DNA from: Melanocharis versteri
Taxonomy: Eukaryota; Chordata; Aves; Passeriformes; Melanocharitidae
Assembly (NCBI GenBank): GCA_013397845.1
Contig: VZTG01003218.1
Coordinates: forward strand, 715,572 to 779,571
DNA: 64,000 nucleotides
Direction: 5' to 3'
Shown: positions 1 through 13,150 of the stretch, in pieces
How the letters are laid out: the number at the start of each line of letters is the position of its first letter
Numbering within the stretch: position 1 is the first letter of the stretch
Made by a program: the position numbers and the translations under genes
The notes under the pieces: model-generated
Databases searched by the model: none
What the model was told of the DNA's origin: nothing
What the model saw: only the letters and a program-made list of their open reading frames with translations

Positions 1-1230
1 AGTCCTATTAATTTCATTCTGTGCCAAATTTGTTTTCTGTACCTTGATCATTATTTTCCTCCATTTATCCTCAATTTTATTTTTGATTCTCAGTTTCCTT
101 TTCTACTTTTTCAATTTGCCTTTATTTTACCAAAATGATGCTCACATGAATTTTTCTGTCTATTCCACTTCTCTTATTCTGAAAGAATAAAATTAGTATT
201 TTTTTTAATTTTGATTATGTAAAATCTAGCCACAATAAGAGCCAAAATTTGCTTTCATATTCTTTTTATACAACTGCTAGAAGTTTTTTCTAAGGAGAAT
301 TTATGAAGAATTTTAAATTATTTTTTTTCTTACCATTATGTTTACTCTTACTAAAAATAATAATAGTTTTACCTTCATTTTCAAAGGCAATATATTTAAA
401 TCCAAGTACTATATAATTGTAGCCTTGATTTCTGTGGTTCATTAAGACTCATTTTTTATGTATAAGAGGTAAAATCACTTCTGATACACTGAATTGTGCT
501 GAACAATATTAATTTTACAGGAAAAGCTGTTGTCTTTTTTAAAAAAAAGGTGACCTTGTTGATCTACCATAGTTTCTTTTGTCTCACATAATCTCTTTGA
601 TTTCAAAGCATAAAAATCACAGTGAAATCAGAGCTGTGACAAACATTAATTTTAGTGAAATCAATGACTAAATTCCTCAAAAAGCTGCTTTTAAATTTAC
701 TAGCTTAATGTTCTAGTTTTATAGTCTAATATTTTATTAATGTTCTGATTCAATATTCTAACTGTGTTCTAAAATGTTGGCTTTCAAATTTTTTTTCAAG
801 AACATCAACCAGTTTTACTAGAATGTCTATGTTTCACATTGGCCTGGACTTACACGTAGGAATTAGATCCATTTTTTCTTCTTTTTGTCTATCTTTATAT
901 GTGAACATCTTTTGAACTGATCAAACACAAGTAAAAGTAATTAAAATTACAGTCCTCTGAAGTAATTAAAATTAAGGCCCACTGGGACTACTGAGAAGTC
1001 TTGCATTTCTCTGTTGTATTTGTCAAAAAGTCCTTTTTCATTTATTCATGATTTATTAGAAATCTTAGTACTTCCATTTTGAGATAGATACTGATTTTGA
1101 GATAGAAAGAAGGCCAAGGATGTGAATGCTAGAAAAGTTATTTTTAAATGGATGAGTCCATGCAGATTTTTATAGCAAGTTAGAAAAAGAAATACTGTCA
1201 GAAAGTAATCATTCTCGGATTGTGGCAAAG
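1..1230. other. AT-rich unique non-coding sequence
   Basis: No coding gene, RNA gene or recognisable transposon is visible. The + strand is rich in T runs and the longest open frame (63 codons, minus strand near the right end) has the composition of translated AT-rich DNA. Probably intergenic or intronic. Confidence 0.6.
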
Positions 1231-1350
1231 AAATCATAGGATCATAGAACGAATCATAGAATCAAGATCATCTGGTTCCAACCTCACTGCTGTGGGCAGG
1301 GACACCTTCCACTAGACCAGGTTGCTCAGAGCCCTGTCCAAACTGGCCAA
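1231..1350 (-). mobile_element. CR1 LINE 3'-end fragment
   Basis: The left edge carries imperfect copies of the CR1 terminal repeat (catagaatca-type units, reading atcatagg atcatagaac gaatcatagaatc). It continues into the typical avian CR1 3'UTR read in reverse: 'agatcatctggttccaacc', then 'gggcagggacaccttcc' and 'ctagaccaggttgctca'. Because the tail units lie on the left, the element is on the minus strand. Only about 120 bp remain, a normal length for a heavily 5'-truncated CR1 insertion. Confidence 0.9.
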
Positions 1351-3480
1351 ATTTGCTTCTTGAGGTGCTTATAGAAGCAATACCTAAAAGACAAAATAAG
1401 CAGGTTTCCCAGAAGAGGAAATTGTTATAGCTGTGGCAGTGCTGTTAATATTTATTAATAAAATCATTAAAGAAATCATAGAAGAAATTACATTTTTGCA
1501 GGGCTTTAATTAGTTATTTAAGTAAACAAAATAAAGAAAAATCCTACATCACATTATGTCTCTGTTTTTCAAATTGATCATTCTGATTTAATTTCTCTTA
1601 AAATTCTAGATGGTTAAACTTCAAGAGTATACTTTTCTAGACACTCTTTGAGTCTGTATAAATATGGAATAATTCAAGTTGAACTCAATAGGAAAAAAAT
1701 AAAAAAAAATAGGTACATTTTTTATTACACTTTTGATGTGTTTCTACAAATAGTGTAGTGTTAAAAAATCAATTTTACAAAATAAATACTAACCTTGTGA
1801 TTCTCTACTGTTTCTGGAACTGTTGATTACCTTGCAGTTCTGGATTATTCCTTTTAGGCATTTTATATATTTACAGGGTCTTTTTATTATTTACAATGAC
1901 GGATACTAGAAATATAATCCATATTAGGGAATATCTACATAGAAAAATGTAAATTAATAGCTACTCTTTAGTATTGACATTATGTGATCCAATTTTATAG
2001 AAAAGTTTTTCATTGTTATCAGTCACAAATAAGGTATGAATGTTGTTGCATTGGCTTTAATTACAATTGTTCAATAATTATTTTAATATATGTTCTTTCA
2101 ATCAAAATACTAATATTGTTTAAAAATCAGAAGTAAATTTTTAAAAAATCCTCTTATATATAGAGCAGACTTTTATTCATATGAAACTTGTCCAATTATT
2201 AAGGCAATTTTTGGATGCTTTCAGGGAGTTGCCTGCCTCATAATTTTACTCTGTTAAGCTAACATTAATTGATGTAAGGGAACCATTTTGGCATAGACAA
2301 AGGATCATTTCCTTGAGTACCATTCTCTTCTACAGAAAACTGCCAGAAATTGACCATTATTTTAAAAGTACTAAAGTTAAAATACATCTAGAAAGCTCTA
2401 TATATTTTTCAGATACTTTCAATATGTTTATAAGGCCCATATAAATTCCCTTAAACATGTTTATGACTTTAACACTTTCCTATTACTTCAATAAAAATAA
2501 ATCACAAAATAAATTTGAGGTTATGCAAGTTTTAATGGCTCAGACCTTGATGTCCATGAGCAAACACCAGAAACACTGTGCATTGTGATTATGAATGAAA
2601 TGCAATTTTCCCACAACAGAATTTACATTCTGGAAAGCTTTCCTTATTATTTTGCCCACAATGAACTGGGGGGAAAAAAAAGTGACCTACGGCCTCTGTT
2701 ATCTATGAATTTGCATTAGTTATTTCATGAGGAATAAATAGAGAAGGCATTTCTACAAAGGCTTCAGAAAAGCTCTTGTAACTGTTATCAAATAGCAGTG
2801 ATAGATTGCATCATTTAAATTCTTGAAATAATGAATTCTTAGATTTTTTGCATTTACTGTACCAAGAAAATCTGCATACACTAGGTAATGCAGGCTCACT
2901 GCCAGCTCATAACCTCAATATGTAAAAATAACTCCAGATATATTTCTTTAAAAACAGATCATCCATGCAGTATATCTGTTCTAACTTAAATGAGAATACA
3001 TAAAATATTCAGCAGAATAATTATTCTTCAGCCTTGTTAAAAATCCAGTGTAAAGCTGCTCAAAATGGCATAACCTTGTGTTTCATTGCAAATTCCCTCA
3101 TTAAAGTTCTGCTTCATAGTGGGTACACTTTGAGACAGAGAAACCACTGAAAATCGTTAAATCAGCAAAAGTTTGATTTCCATATGTAGGACTACAGCTA
3201 TTGGACATTAAACCATAAAGAAAATTACTAGCACGGGTAAGAATTGTAGAGACAGGGAACAATACAGCCCTGAATCACTGGCTATTCACAGCCTCACCTT
3301 GGGGAATCTATGGAGCTGCCAAATTCATCACCTGCTAAGAGTTGCAAAAGTAGTCAAAGCTGAGGTATAAGCAGCTTACACTTCTATCGCCGCCTGTTTT
3401 CCCAGATTTCCCATGATGACATGATGCTTAAAAAATGCACAAAAATTAAAAGAATGATGATAATAAATCCTTTCTTGCAG
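1351..3480. other. AT-rich unique non-coding sequence
   Basis: Nothing gene-like was found. There are many short A and T runs, frequent stops in all frames, and no CR1 or LTR signature. Confidence 0.55.
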
Positions 3481-3870
3481 AAGTCTAGAATTGCTCAGAA
3501 TTAGGTCTGTGAACCAGGTCCATGTTCAGTCTTCTTCGCTTAGGTGGCCTAGGTTGTGTGTTAAGTCTGGGGACATCTTTAGTGAACTATTTCTGATGTC
3601 CCCAACAAAAGTCACTGAAGAGGGCTGCCTTTGATGACCTCCAGGAAGAAATTATGTTCCAAAGGTGAGATGTTTCAATTAAAGAGATGAGCATTCTGTT
3701 TAGTCACCCACACATAAGTGTCTGATACCATGTGAGATGCCCAAAATTATCTAAGTCATCCACACTGGGCTGGCATGTATGACACAGACGAAGTTTGGAG
3801 TGGTAGCAGAAGTTTGAGTGGGCTGTAAAGTATCCCAGATGATATTAGATACCTTTCTGTAGGCAAATAG
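3480..3870. other. Higher-complexity segment with a perfect inverted repeat, unassigned
   Basis: This stretch is less AT-rich than its surroundings and has no open frame. It contains a 10-bp perfect inverted repeat, tggggacatc at 3568-3577 and gatgtcccca at 3595-3604, with a 17-nt loop. It could be an old DNA transposon or MITE remnant or a conserved non-coding element. I cannot assign it to a family. Confidence 0.3.
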
Positions 3871-6800
3871 AATCCATGATCCCTCATATATTTATGTATG
3901 CATATGTACCCAGTGCCACTAGTTATTTGAAGTTATTATCTTACAACCCACCTGTGTGATGTGAATTTAAAAGTACTTTACTTCAGGCTGCTTAAGCTTG
4001 AAAATATTAACCTTGGCTGTCCAATGAGTGATACAAATAGTGATCATGGGTGTGATATCCATTAATACTCATTAATGTTTGCAAGTATGGGAAATGCTAA
4101 TTTGGAGAGATCCTCTTTATAAGGAAAATAACCTTTTGTGCATCACTTCAGTCAAAATTTGTTCTGTAAGCAAGTCAGGAGTAAATCACCCTTACTCAGC
4201 AGTTATTAAAAAAAATCACCTACAGTAGTTGCTATTACCTAATGTAGGCTTTTTGGGTTTGTTTTTCTATTTAACAGTAAAATGTTTCTGAGTGCAGTTC
4301 TACAAAGGTTTGGGTGGCATATTTCAATCACATAGTGGAAAATCTCACTTATAGTGTGAAAACCAAGACTATTAGGCTTAGAGGTAGTTTTTTGGGGGTT
4401 CTTTGTTTGTTTGTTTGTTTGTTTTGTTTCTACATCTATATATTTTCCAGTATATCAATTAATTTTAAAGGGTCATTTGACCCATACAAAAGGTAAAAGA
4501 GAAAGAAGACTTGCTCTAGCAGGCTGAATGAATAAATATCCATTTCATAATAAAGAGGGTTCTACTATGTAAATGTTCACATCAGAATTATACATACAAA
4601 GGATTTTCTTATAGCCGGAGTAGAAAAATCACTATTTCCAGGACATGATTAATCTCATTAATAAGGTAAAATAAATCACATTTTAAAAGTGTGTTTCTCT
4701 CCATTGACTGCAAAAGTGCTAAAGTGACTAGTTCAGACAGAAATACTTAAGTTGGATAAGATGAATCTCTACCCTTTGATAAATGTCTAGAAGGAACTGG
4801 CCCCACAAACATTTATTTCCAATAACTATGACAGGAATTTAATTTAGAATATAACTGCAAGTCTCAACTATGCATTGAACAAAAAACAATTTCCCTGTTC
4901 TGAAATCAAACACTCTTATGATATTCAGAGAGTGGATAATTTGGAGCTTTCAAATGATGTGCAGAAGAAGCAAAAGATATCTCTTTGTTAACCTAGAGGG
5001 AGAAAAAGTCTTCAGAAAGTTGCAGCTGCAGCTCCTGGTTACCTACATTTTAGATATCCTAGATTTTAGGGATAAGGGAGCAATTTAATACAGTAATCTG
5101 CAAAACATATCTATGTAATTAAACTTTAGAAACTTTCAGAACATGAAATAGGATTATTTAAAAAGTTAGGATTGCTGTAATCAATAGGCATCATAATTCC
5201 AGGCACTTGTGTAGGAAGAAAAAAACTGGAGAAAAGCAGACGCCTCCCACCAGATGGGTCATGTCATCCAAATGTAGGCATACAGAAAAATCACCTGCTT
5301 GAAATGCATTGTTTTCCTCTTTGATTTATAAAGGTGCCAGTGAGAATAACCCAGATTTAGGCACCTAAAGTAGTAGAAATACCAGCAATGAAGTGTAGAA
5401 AAATGCCAACAGTATGATCTGTCTGAAATTGTAAATCTGCTTGACTTGCTTATAGATTTATCCACGTTATCATTTATCTCACAAGTAGTTTACACCATAC
5501 TACATGTCCTTTAACAGCTCCATGTATATAGACAATTAAAGAGATATATTTTTTGTGATCAAATGCAACTTTTGAAATAACATCCATTGTACAGCTATTG
5601 TAGGTGAATTTGTTTTTATGAAAGTTCACTGTTTTGTGCAGTTCTGCACAAGTGCAAAAGCACTGGATTAACTGTTCATTTCATTATAAATTGTGATTGT
5701 TTAGCACCTTCTAAAATCACAGACCATTTTCTTTGCTCTTTAAAATCAGATGTTTATTTTTTTATTCCATTTTTCAAAATTGTGGCTGTATTTTACATAA
5801 GACATTTTTATGCAACACACGTTTATGTGTCTGGAACCTTGCAGAAAAATACATGTCAGGATTCTGCTGGAATGAGATTACAAAACACACAAGCTTTTAA
5901 AAATGTATATTCTGTGTCAGGTACTTAACATATGTTTGGTTGTGTTTCGTTGACTTTAGGGAACTGACTCAGAGTTCTTAAAAAATTTATAAAGAAATTA
6001 GAAAACCAAGATTTTCAATCAACTTTACTCGCTTGACTGCTATCTTTCCCCTCTTCCCTCCTAAAAAGCAACAACAAAAACAAAAAAAAGCAACCAAAAA
6101 AACCCAGATAAGTTCTATGTCCTTTTTAATTTCACTGTACATTCAATAATTTATATTGTCATAAATTATGATTAATTGTAAAATTAGAATTAGAGGAAGA
6201 GCTGCAACCAAAATGGCACAGAAGTAACTGTTACACACAGATCGAAGGTCTTCATATATTGGGGGAAAAAAAGTGATTTTTCTAGAATGGTCTGGTCAAC
6301 ATGCACTGTCAGCAGACTTATGCTAATGGATGACTTGTTCTTTAACTAAAATGCTTCTGCCTTCACCTTGCATACCAAAAGAGCTTGTATCAGATTATGG
6401 CTGCTTGCTTTGAGGAAGAGACTGGAAAATGAGGGCTGAGTCTTTAATGCAAGAGGCACATTGTTAAAGCAGGAATGATGTGGTTAACAGCATGTCATAA
6501 ACTTTCCAGTGCTGTCATATGAGCATGCAACTATTAGCAGATGTATCATAGGACTTTTGCATCAAATGGGTCTGGTCAGAAGTTTTGAAGCTTTAGTCAA
6601 AAACAAAATCAATACTGAGGAAATATCTTGGGATGTTGACATATGAGTTTACTTAGTATGGAAAGGGACTACAGAGCAGAAAAAGCGTACAGTGTTTTGC
6701 AATGTAAGACAAATACATCAAGAAAATGTATAAATATGGTTGTAAATACATTCAATTAAGCTGTCCTAAGTTTTGCAATATTTGCAGAGCAGTTTACTGA

Positions 6801-8570
6801 ATGTTATGCTTTTACCATGGTTCTGTTATGTCATGGACATGTATGTATAGAATGCAAGTGAAGACAATAGAGCACAATGTTAAACTCTTAACCTGACTTT
6901 GTTTGACACAAATTCTTTCTAAGAAATTTGAATCTTGAAAATGTCACTGTGCAAAAATAAACATGCCTGTTTTTATGTGTTGCAGAGGTGATTCTTTTAA
7001 GTGAATATGATAACACAATAAGGGGTTTAGTTTGCATATTTTAAACTTGCCCATATGCAGTTTCATTTGTGTAGAACCAAAGGGCAAGAATTTTAAGACT
7101 CTGATAAACATTAGTATTTGTTGTTTATCCTTTTCTTAAGTCAGGCTATGAAGAATATAATGGGATGACAAAAAACATCATTAAAAATTCAGACTTTCAA
7201 GGTTTTTATTGGAAACATAATGAATGAACTTCTTTCCCTCAAAAAGAAAAAAAGTCTACATGCAGAGCTATGTGATTTAAGTAAAGTAAGATCATGAACT
7301 GCAAGTGAGTCTGGATGCTGTTTAATATGATCAATAAGAAAATTAATTTTCAGTGGAAAGAAATATACCTGTTCGGCAAAACAGCTGTCTTGAGTCACAC
7401 GTATTTGAAAAGTTTTCTTGAATCACACATATTTGGAATGGTTTAGTGTCCAAAATGTTAACCTGGGGTATAAAATAAATCTCTGTTATAGGACCTAGGT
7501 GTGATTTGTATTTCCTGGGTTCACCTGTGCATTCCAGATTTGTTCTGAATTTATCTTAGAGTGAGATCCAGCTGCACTGTACTGTCTGGGTAGACATTTC
7601 GGATCGACTGAGATTCAATCAATTTGTTTTCCCAGTTGTCATGTATAATTTGGGAGAATCATGTATTCTCTGTTCTTTAAATCCATTCCCTCACTCTGTG
7701 AAACATGGATCATATTATATACTTAAAATACACAGGATTTATGAGAAGATACACTAGAATATGTTGAGGAAGATATGAGAGGGATGCATGACAGATAGGT
7801 TGAAAGTTCTGCCAAAGTCAAATTTGAATAGAGACTCCTGAAGCATAAAGAATGCATGTACTAGAATTTTCATTAAGTAATTTCAAACTCCTTGGAGAGA
7901 GATGTTTATTAGACATGAATGCATCAATAAGCACAAATTTTGAATAACTGATATCAAGATTTCTATTGTGGACAGTTTAAATGGAGAAATTTTGCTGAGA
8001 ATGTACTTCTCTTTAACATTTATCTTAACCTATTTTGGATGAGGGCTGAAGTGTCAAAATTCTTTTTTATAAGAGATGCTAGAAAATATTTCAGCAAGAA
8101 ATTCTTTTTGTGTTCTGCTGAGTTTAACTTGTATTCAATGAACCTTTGCCCCATACTTTATTTTTCTCGTGGTCTCAACACTTCTCTTGACTAATATGCA
8201 GTCAAACTATGGGTAATTGTTTATGATTCAAATTAATGAAAAGGAGCTTGTCAAAAGCATTAAAAAAAAAAAAATACATCCTATTCGCTCATGTAGTTTT
8301 TGATCTGCCAATACAATACATGGCCAAACCTGTCTGACCTGTTAACATAACTTTCCAAAAGAAATACAATGGGGCTTGAGCCCTGATCACTGTATTTCAT
8401 ATCGTAAAAAAGATAATATAACAAGGGTCTTAGAATCAAAAAGCATTCTCCAATAGGAGGGGAAGTTTTGTTTATTAAACAGAGATATTGAATTATTTAA
8501 TTCTTTGTGGTGCAAGATTCAGTTTTGACTCCTCACAAATGTAAGAGCTGGGAAGAAATTACATCCGTGC
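3871..8570. other. AT-rich unique non-coding sequence
   Basis: No gene is supported. Minor features are a (TTTG)n tract at 4402-4429, an A-rich simple region near 6068-6100, and a moderately complex patch at 5215-5380. That patch carries the palindrome-like words aggtgcc and ggcacct about 40 bases apart, so it may be an old repeat. Open frames of 60-69 codons look like chance. Confidence 0.55.
4402..4429. repeat. (TTTG)n microsatellite
   Basis: Tandem TTTG units, nearly perfect, ending in an interrupted unit. It accounts for the repeated Phe/Cys/Leu/Val composition of the short open frame across it, so that frame should not be called a gene. Confidence 0.9.
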
Positions 8571-8574
8571 TTTC

Positions 8575-9010
8575 TTGCTAATTACTCTTTTATGCATATT
8601 TTCCTCCTCTTTTTTTACCCATGTTTCATCCTACTCTCAATTCCAGCTTTCTGTCCCATTCATATGATTCTTTTCTTCCTTCTAATAAGTGCTACTGTTT
8701 TGTTTTTCCCTTCTTTTCCCAATTTTCTTCTTATTATAGCATTCTACCTAATCTCTGGGAACTTAATTTTTCTTAGTGATTCTTATTATCATGGGTTGCA
8801 ATATCTTCTCCATGTCACTTTTAGCTGGACCTCATAGATTTGTTCCCCCTCTCAGTACTTTTCCTTCAAATTCTTCTATTTTTGCATGTGTACATATACA
8901 TCATCAAGGAGTCCTGCTTGCATTGAATTTTTTTATATTACAGCCATCTACCTTTAAAATTCTTTCCTTTTGTCCTATTATAAGTATTGGGAAATTATAT
9001 TTATTTTTAT
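8575..9010. repeat. Pyrimidine-rich strand-asymmetric tract
   Basis: The + strand is strongly enriched for C and T over about 430 bp without forming a clean tandem repeat. The two overlapping open frames in it (81 and 78 codons) are dominated by Phe, Leu, Ile, Ser and Pro. Any CT-rich strand gives that composition, so they are read as artefacts. Confidence 0.5.
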
Positions 9011-11219
9011 GAGGATTAATTATTAGTAGTATTGACCTACCAAAAAAAACCCAAAAGAAAAATAATTGCTAATTATGCAGTCATAAAGGCTTTCTTTTTC
9101 TTCATACTGTCCAGAGGTAAAATACTCATGCTGCACAATACATTGTATAATTTCCCTGTCAGAAAGATTTCATATATGTAAAAACCAGTTATTATTGTTC
9201 ATTTTCCTCTGATAATTGTGTTCAGTTAAACTGTGAGGGGTTCGACAGGGGAATTCAGACTCTACAAGGGGTCCTTGTTAAGCACAGTGAAATTAAGAAC
9301 TACAACCACTAGCTGCAAAGAGAAGTCAAGAAAACTTGGTAGGCAACAAAGAGAAAATCATTATTTACAGGGTCAGACTGGGCAGGAAAAAGTACATTTA
9401 GAGGAGTTAAGAGAAAAATGTAGGCAGAAAATTTAAAAAAAGATGTTTAAGTAGGAGAAGACTAAATTTATGGAACTACCTTTTAACAAAAGTGCTTAGA
9501 AGTTAACTGGAAAATTGATTAACAAACTCCAAAGGACATAAACCCTACATTATTCCTATATCAGATCACTTTAATCATGCTATCACATTTTGGTCAGGCA
9601 CCCAGTTGTCCTGAGAGGACTCTGCATCTTCAAAAAGTAAGTTTTGGCAATAAGAGGTACCTAAAGCTGATGTCATTCCTTGCAAATTGTAAGTGTAAAT
9701 GAAGATTTTCAATATTATAGCTGTTTTTCTAATAACATCTGCAAAGTTCTCTTGTCCTCTTTTTACAACAACGTATTATTTCTGCTGGAAAAAAGAGCAG
9801 AAAGAAATCATGTTTGTATCTTGATCCACAATTTTCTTTGGCCCAAAGACTGAAAAAAGTGTTACTTTGTGAGTTCATGATGCTATACCCTCTCTGTAGC
9901 CTCATGTTTAACTTTTTCATTTGCTATATTCATCCACCTTGCAGCTGGCGCCCAAACTATGATGGGGGGATTTCACAGAACACAATCTCCACATTGCTGC
10001 AAATGTGTCATTAGGCAGCAAAGAATGAAAGGTTCATTGAGCCAGAGGAAGAGAGCATGAGCACCAGTGTGAGAAGGAATATGACTTTCTAATCTATTAA
10101 TCTGGGCATTCATCATACAAAATTTCTGGGGTTTAGCTCTGCATAAAATGTTTCATATATTACATTCTGTAGTTTATGATCCTTTAACATTAAAAAGATA
10201 TTAGGCAAAATAACCATCAATGAAATGTAGTCCTGGATATTCCCATTTTCAGTATTTCCTCTCAGCTAATTTAGGTAGTTCTAATCACTTGTATGCTGAT
10301 TTGCTTTGTACCCTGCATTTGTAGCTTAGATTCCTGGTCCTGGGCAGTTGTAGGTACATGAGCTTATGTTTACACTCTCTGGACAGTTATATTCTTTTTT
10401 TACCTTCTTTAGTTAGAGCAAATTGATGAACATAAACCCAGATATTTAACTTCCAGGAGATATATTAGTAGAAGTTCTAAGTCATTTTAACACAGTCCCA
10501 CAGACCTGCACGTAGTCAGAGGAAGTTCACATATAACCAATACATATGGTATAAATCTATTCTTGGCAAATGACATAACTCCCCCTCCTACATTTTCACT
10601 GTAGATGTGAAGTTTAAAGTTCATATAATATTAAGTCACCTGACAATTTCTTGAATGGATAGGCATAGCATAAAAGTGGCATAACAACAAGAAGTTCCAC
10701 TGTGAATCTAAAGGAATTTCCAGAATTTTAAAGGTCTAAAAAACCCCAAAAAACTATGGGTAAACAAAGATGGTATCTTTGAAGCAATGGAAATAAATTT
10801 CCTTGACTTTATCCAAACTAAAAGAAGATAAGAATGTATTGTACTGAGTATGCTTTCATGCATTTTCTAACCTATACTACTAGGATCAGGAAACTGGTAA
10901 ATCTTTAAAACGAAGAAAGATAATTTGAACTATAAAACATGGCTAACAGGAAAAAAAAAAATTAGATAGCAAAATGGAAATTTTTAGTTTCTTGTATAAA
11001 AATCTATGATGGCAGTTGTCTGTAATGGCAGCCTGTGGCCCATGGTGAGTCAAAGAATTAAGCAGCTCTAGGGGTTATTTTTTATTTTTGTTGCATTATA
11101 TAGCCTAACTACCTATGTACCTCACTCATGCGGGTTTTATTGGTGTTGGTTTTAAAATATAGCCAGTTAGTTTAATTCAGAACATTAAAGAACACAAAAT
11201 TGGTGTTTTTTTCTTCTCT

Positions 11220-11220
<1 letters not shown>
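9011..11220. other. Unique non-coding sequence with one primer-binding-site-like motif
   Basis: No gene is visible. A 67-codon frame at 9233-9436 is Lys/Arg/Gln/Glu-rich but matches nothing I know. At 9946-9955 the word tggcgcccaa matches the start of the tRNA-Lys primer-binding site of retroviruses, but no LTR end or gag-like frame flanks it (see findings). Confidence 0.5.

Positions 11221-11222
<2 letters not shown>

Positions 11223-11250
<28 letters not shown>
11223..11250. repeat. Poly-T tract (28 T) next to an assembly gap
   Basis: An uninterrupted run of 28 T ends about 30 bp before an N block. Such a tract is a likely reason for the sequence break. It could also be the poly-A tail of a minus-strand retrocopy hidden in the gap. 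Confidence 0.85.
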
Positions 11251-11281
11251 GTTTTTATTTCAAGCAAAAACACTTCTTCAA

Positions 11282-11535
11282 NNNNNNNNNNNNNNNNNNN
11301 NNNNNNNNNNNNNNNNNNNNNNNNNNNNNNNNNNNNNNNNNNNNNNNNNNNNNNNNNNNNNNNNNNNNNNNNNNNNNNNNNNNNNNNNNNNNNNNNNNNN
11401 NNNNNNNNNNNNNNNNNNNNNNNNNNNNNNNNNNNNNNNNNNNNNNNNNNNNNNNNNNNNNNNNNNNNNNNNNNNNNNNNNNNNNNNNNNNNNNNNNNNN
11501 NNNNNNNNNNNNNNNNNNNNNNNNNNNNNNNNNNN
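11282..11535. other. Assembly gap (254 N)
   Basis: All bases are N. Open frames that cross it are artefacts of unknown codons. Confidence 0.99.
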
Positions 11536-13150
11536 AAAGAATGACTGATCTTTCCTTGTCCTCTCAATCTCTTTTCATTTTACTTTACTCATTATTTTAC
11601 ATAATTCACTATCCTTCATCCCTGGCATCTTTTTTCTACCTAAAGAGACTTATTTTCTTTTCATTTTACAATACTTACTCTATAGCTTCAGTTATTTTTG
11701 TCAGCCTGTTACTACTTTTTGTATTATGGATATTTTACTCTATCATGTTATGTATCATGGTTATTGAACTGTATCCTGTATTCAAAATTTAAATATGTCC
11801 TGGAGGGTCAGTGGCATCAGTATGTTTATTTTTTCCTTTGTTTTAGTAGGAAGTTGTGAGATATTTACCTCTCACATGGCTGCACATTATGATAATGTTA
11901 TTATAGATTTATTTATAAAGATTATTAGATTTATTTACAAGATGTCTTCCCTAAGAATAGCTAATTTATAAACATTTATAATTTTTTTTAATTAAGACCA
12001 TTTTCCTCACAGGAGTATATATATTGACCTTTAATTTTATCTGGCCTCTTACCAATTTATTGGTAACTCTCAGTTCAGGATTTGGTTTTACAGTCAAGCA
12101 TAATTTTTTATCAGTTGCAGATGTAATCATCTTTCACCCATTTTCTTTTTATCCCCGTTGTGATCCTGGTTTCGTCTCATGATGACTTCGTTTCTTTAAT
12201 AAGTTTTATAACATTGTCTGAAAGGTTTTGGAATTCAAGGAGCACTTTATTAAAAAAGTCTTTCGAAGATTTCTAATTTATTTTTCCAATGTGACTTCCT
12301 TTAAAATAAAAGATATTGACTTTCCCTGATATTTTTTAAGCTAATAATTTTACTCTTTACCACAATTTTTAGCAGTCACAGTTATGTAAAACTCAGACCT
12401 AATTCTGTGCAGATATTTATATGCCCCCAAATCTTTTTATTAACTCATGTATTACTTTTCACATGTCATTCTCAAGGGTAAATTAAAGCCAATCTTAGTA
12501 TTTAACAATTTTGTATCTGTCTTCCTTTAACACTCTGGGGTGAATACTATTTGCTTCTGGAAATTTGAGTATTTTACTTTATTGATTAGCACTTGGTCTT
12601 TTCTGGTGACAACTGTATTTAATGAAAGTTCTATGTCAGTACAGGAAAAATTAAACTTGGCAAATTTCCAGAAGTCCTCCACAAAAAATGTAAACTACTG
12701 AAATAGTTCCATTTTCTACAAATGCGGAGTTTTTTCACACTTCTTGCGTGTTCTTTTGTATCATGATCATCTGTGCACATGATAAATTCTTTTATCATTC
12801 TTCTGAATCTGAGAAGTTTGTTTCTGTTAATAAGTTTGAGGAAGCATTTTCTCAAATTTTCTTCTGACCATTTTCATTAAGGATTTATATTTATCTCATC
12901 TGTTTTCTTTGTTTCATCAAATCTCTTACCAAGTGAAGATTTCTTTTACTTTACATACAAATCTCCTTTTTTTCCAACAGTTTAAATTTTTTTGAGTTGG
13001 TTTTGATGGGTGGCAACTATTTCCATTAAGGTTCCAATACAGCATCTTTAATAATATATTTCACTTCACTTTGGTTAAGAATGGTCGTATTACATAACTG
13101 CTTCTCACTAATATGTTACTAGGCCAATGCAAAGTCTTTTATGAAAATAT
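11536..13150. other. T-rich strand-asymmetric unique sequence
   Basis: For about 1.6 kb the + strand is clearly richer in T than in A, with many ttt and ctt words. The 83-codon frame at 11541-11792 is almost entirely Phe, Leu, Ile, Tyr and Ser and reflects this bias. It may hide a very old minus-strand element, but no family signature is readable. Confidence 0.45.

Noticed and set aside
8592..9012. Hydrophobic frames resembling a membrane protein
   Set aside because: The Phe/Leu/Ile/Ser composition follows from the pyrimidine-rich strand, and no conserved motif is visible.
11172..11567. Open frames of 99-131 codons
   Set aside because: They span a 254-N gap and a 28-T run; no real coding content.
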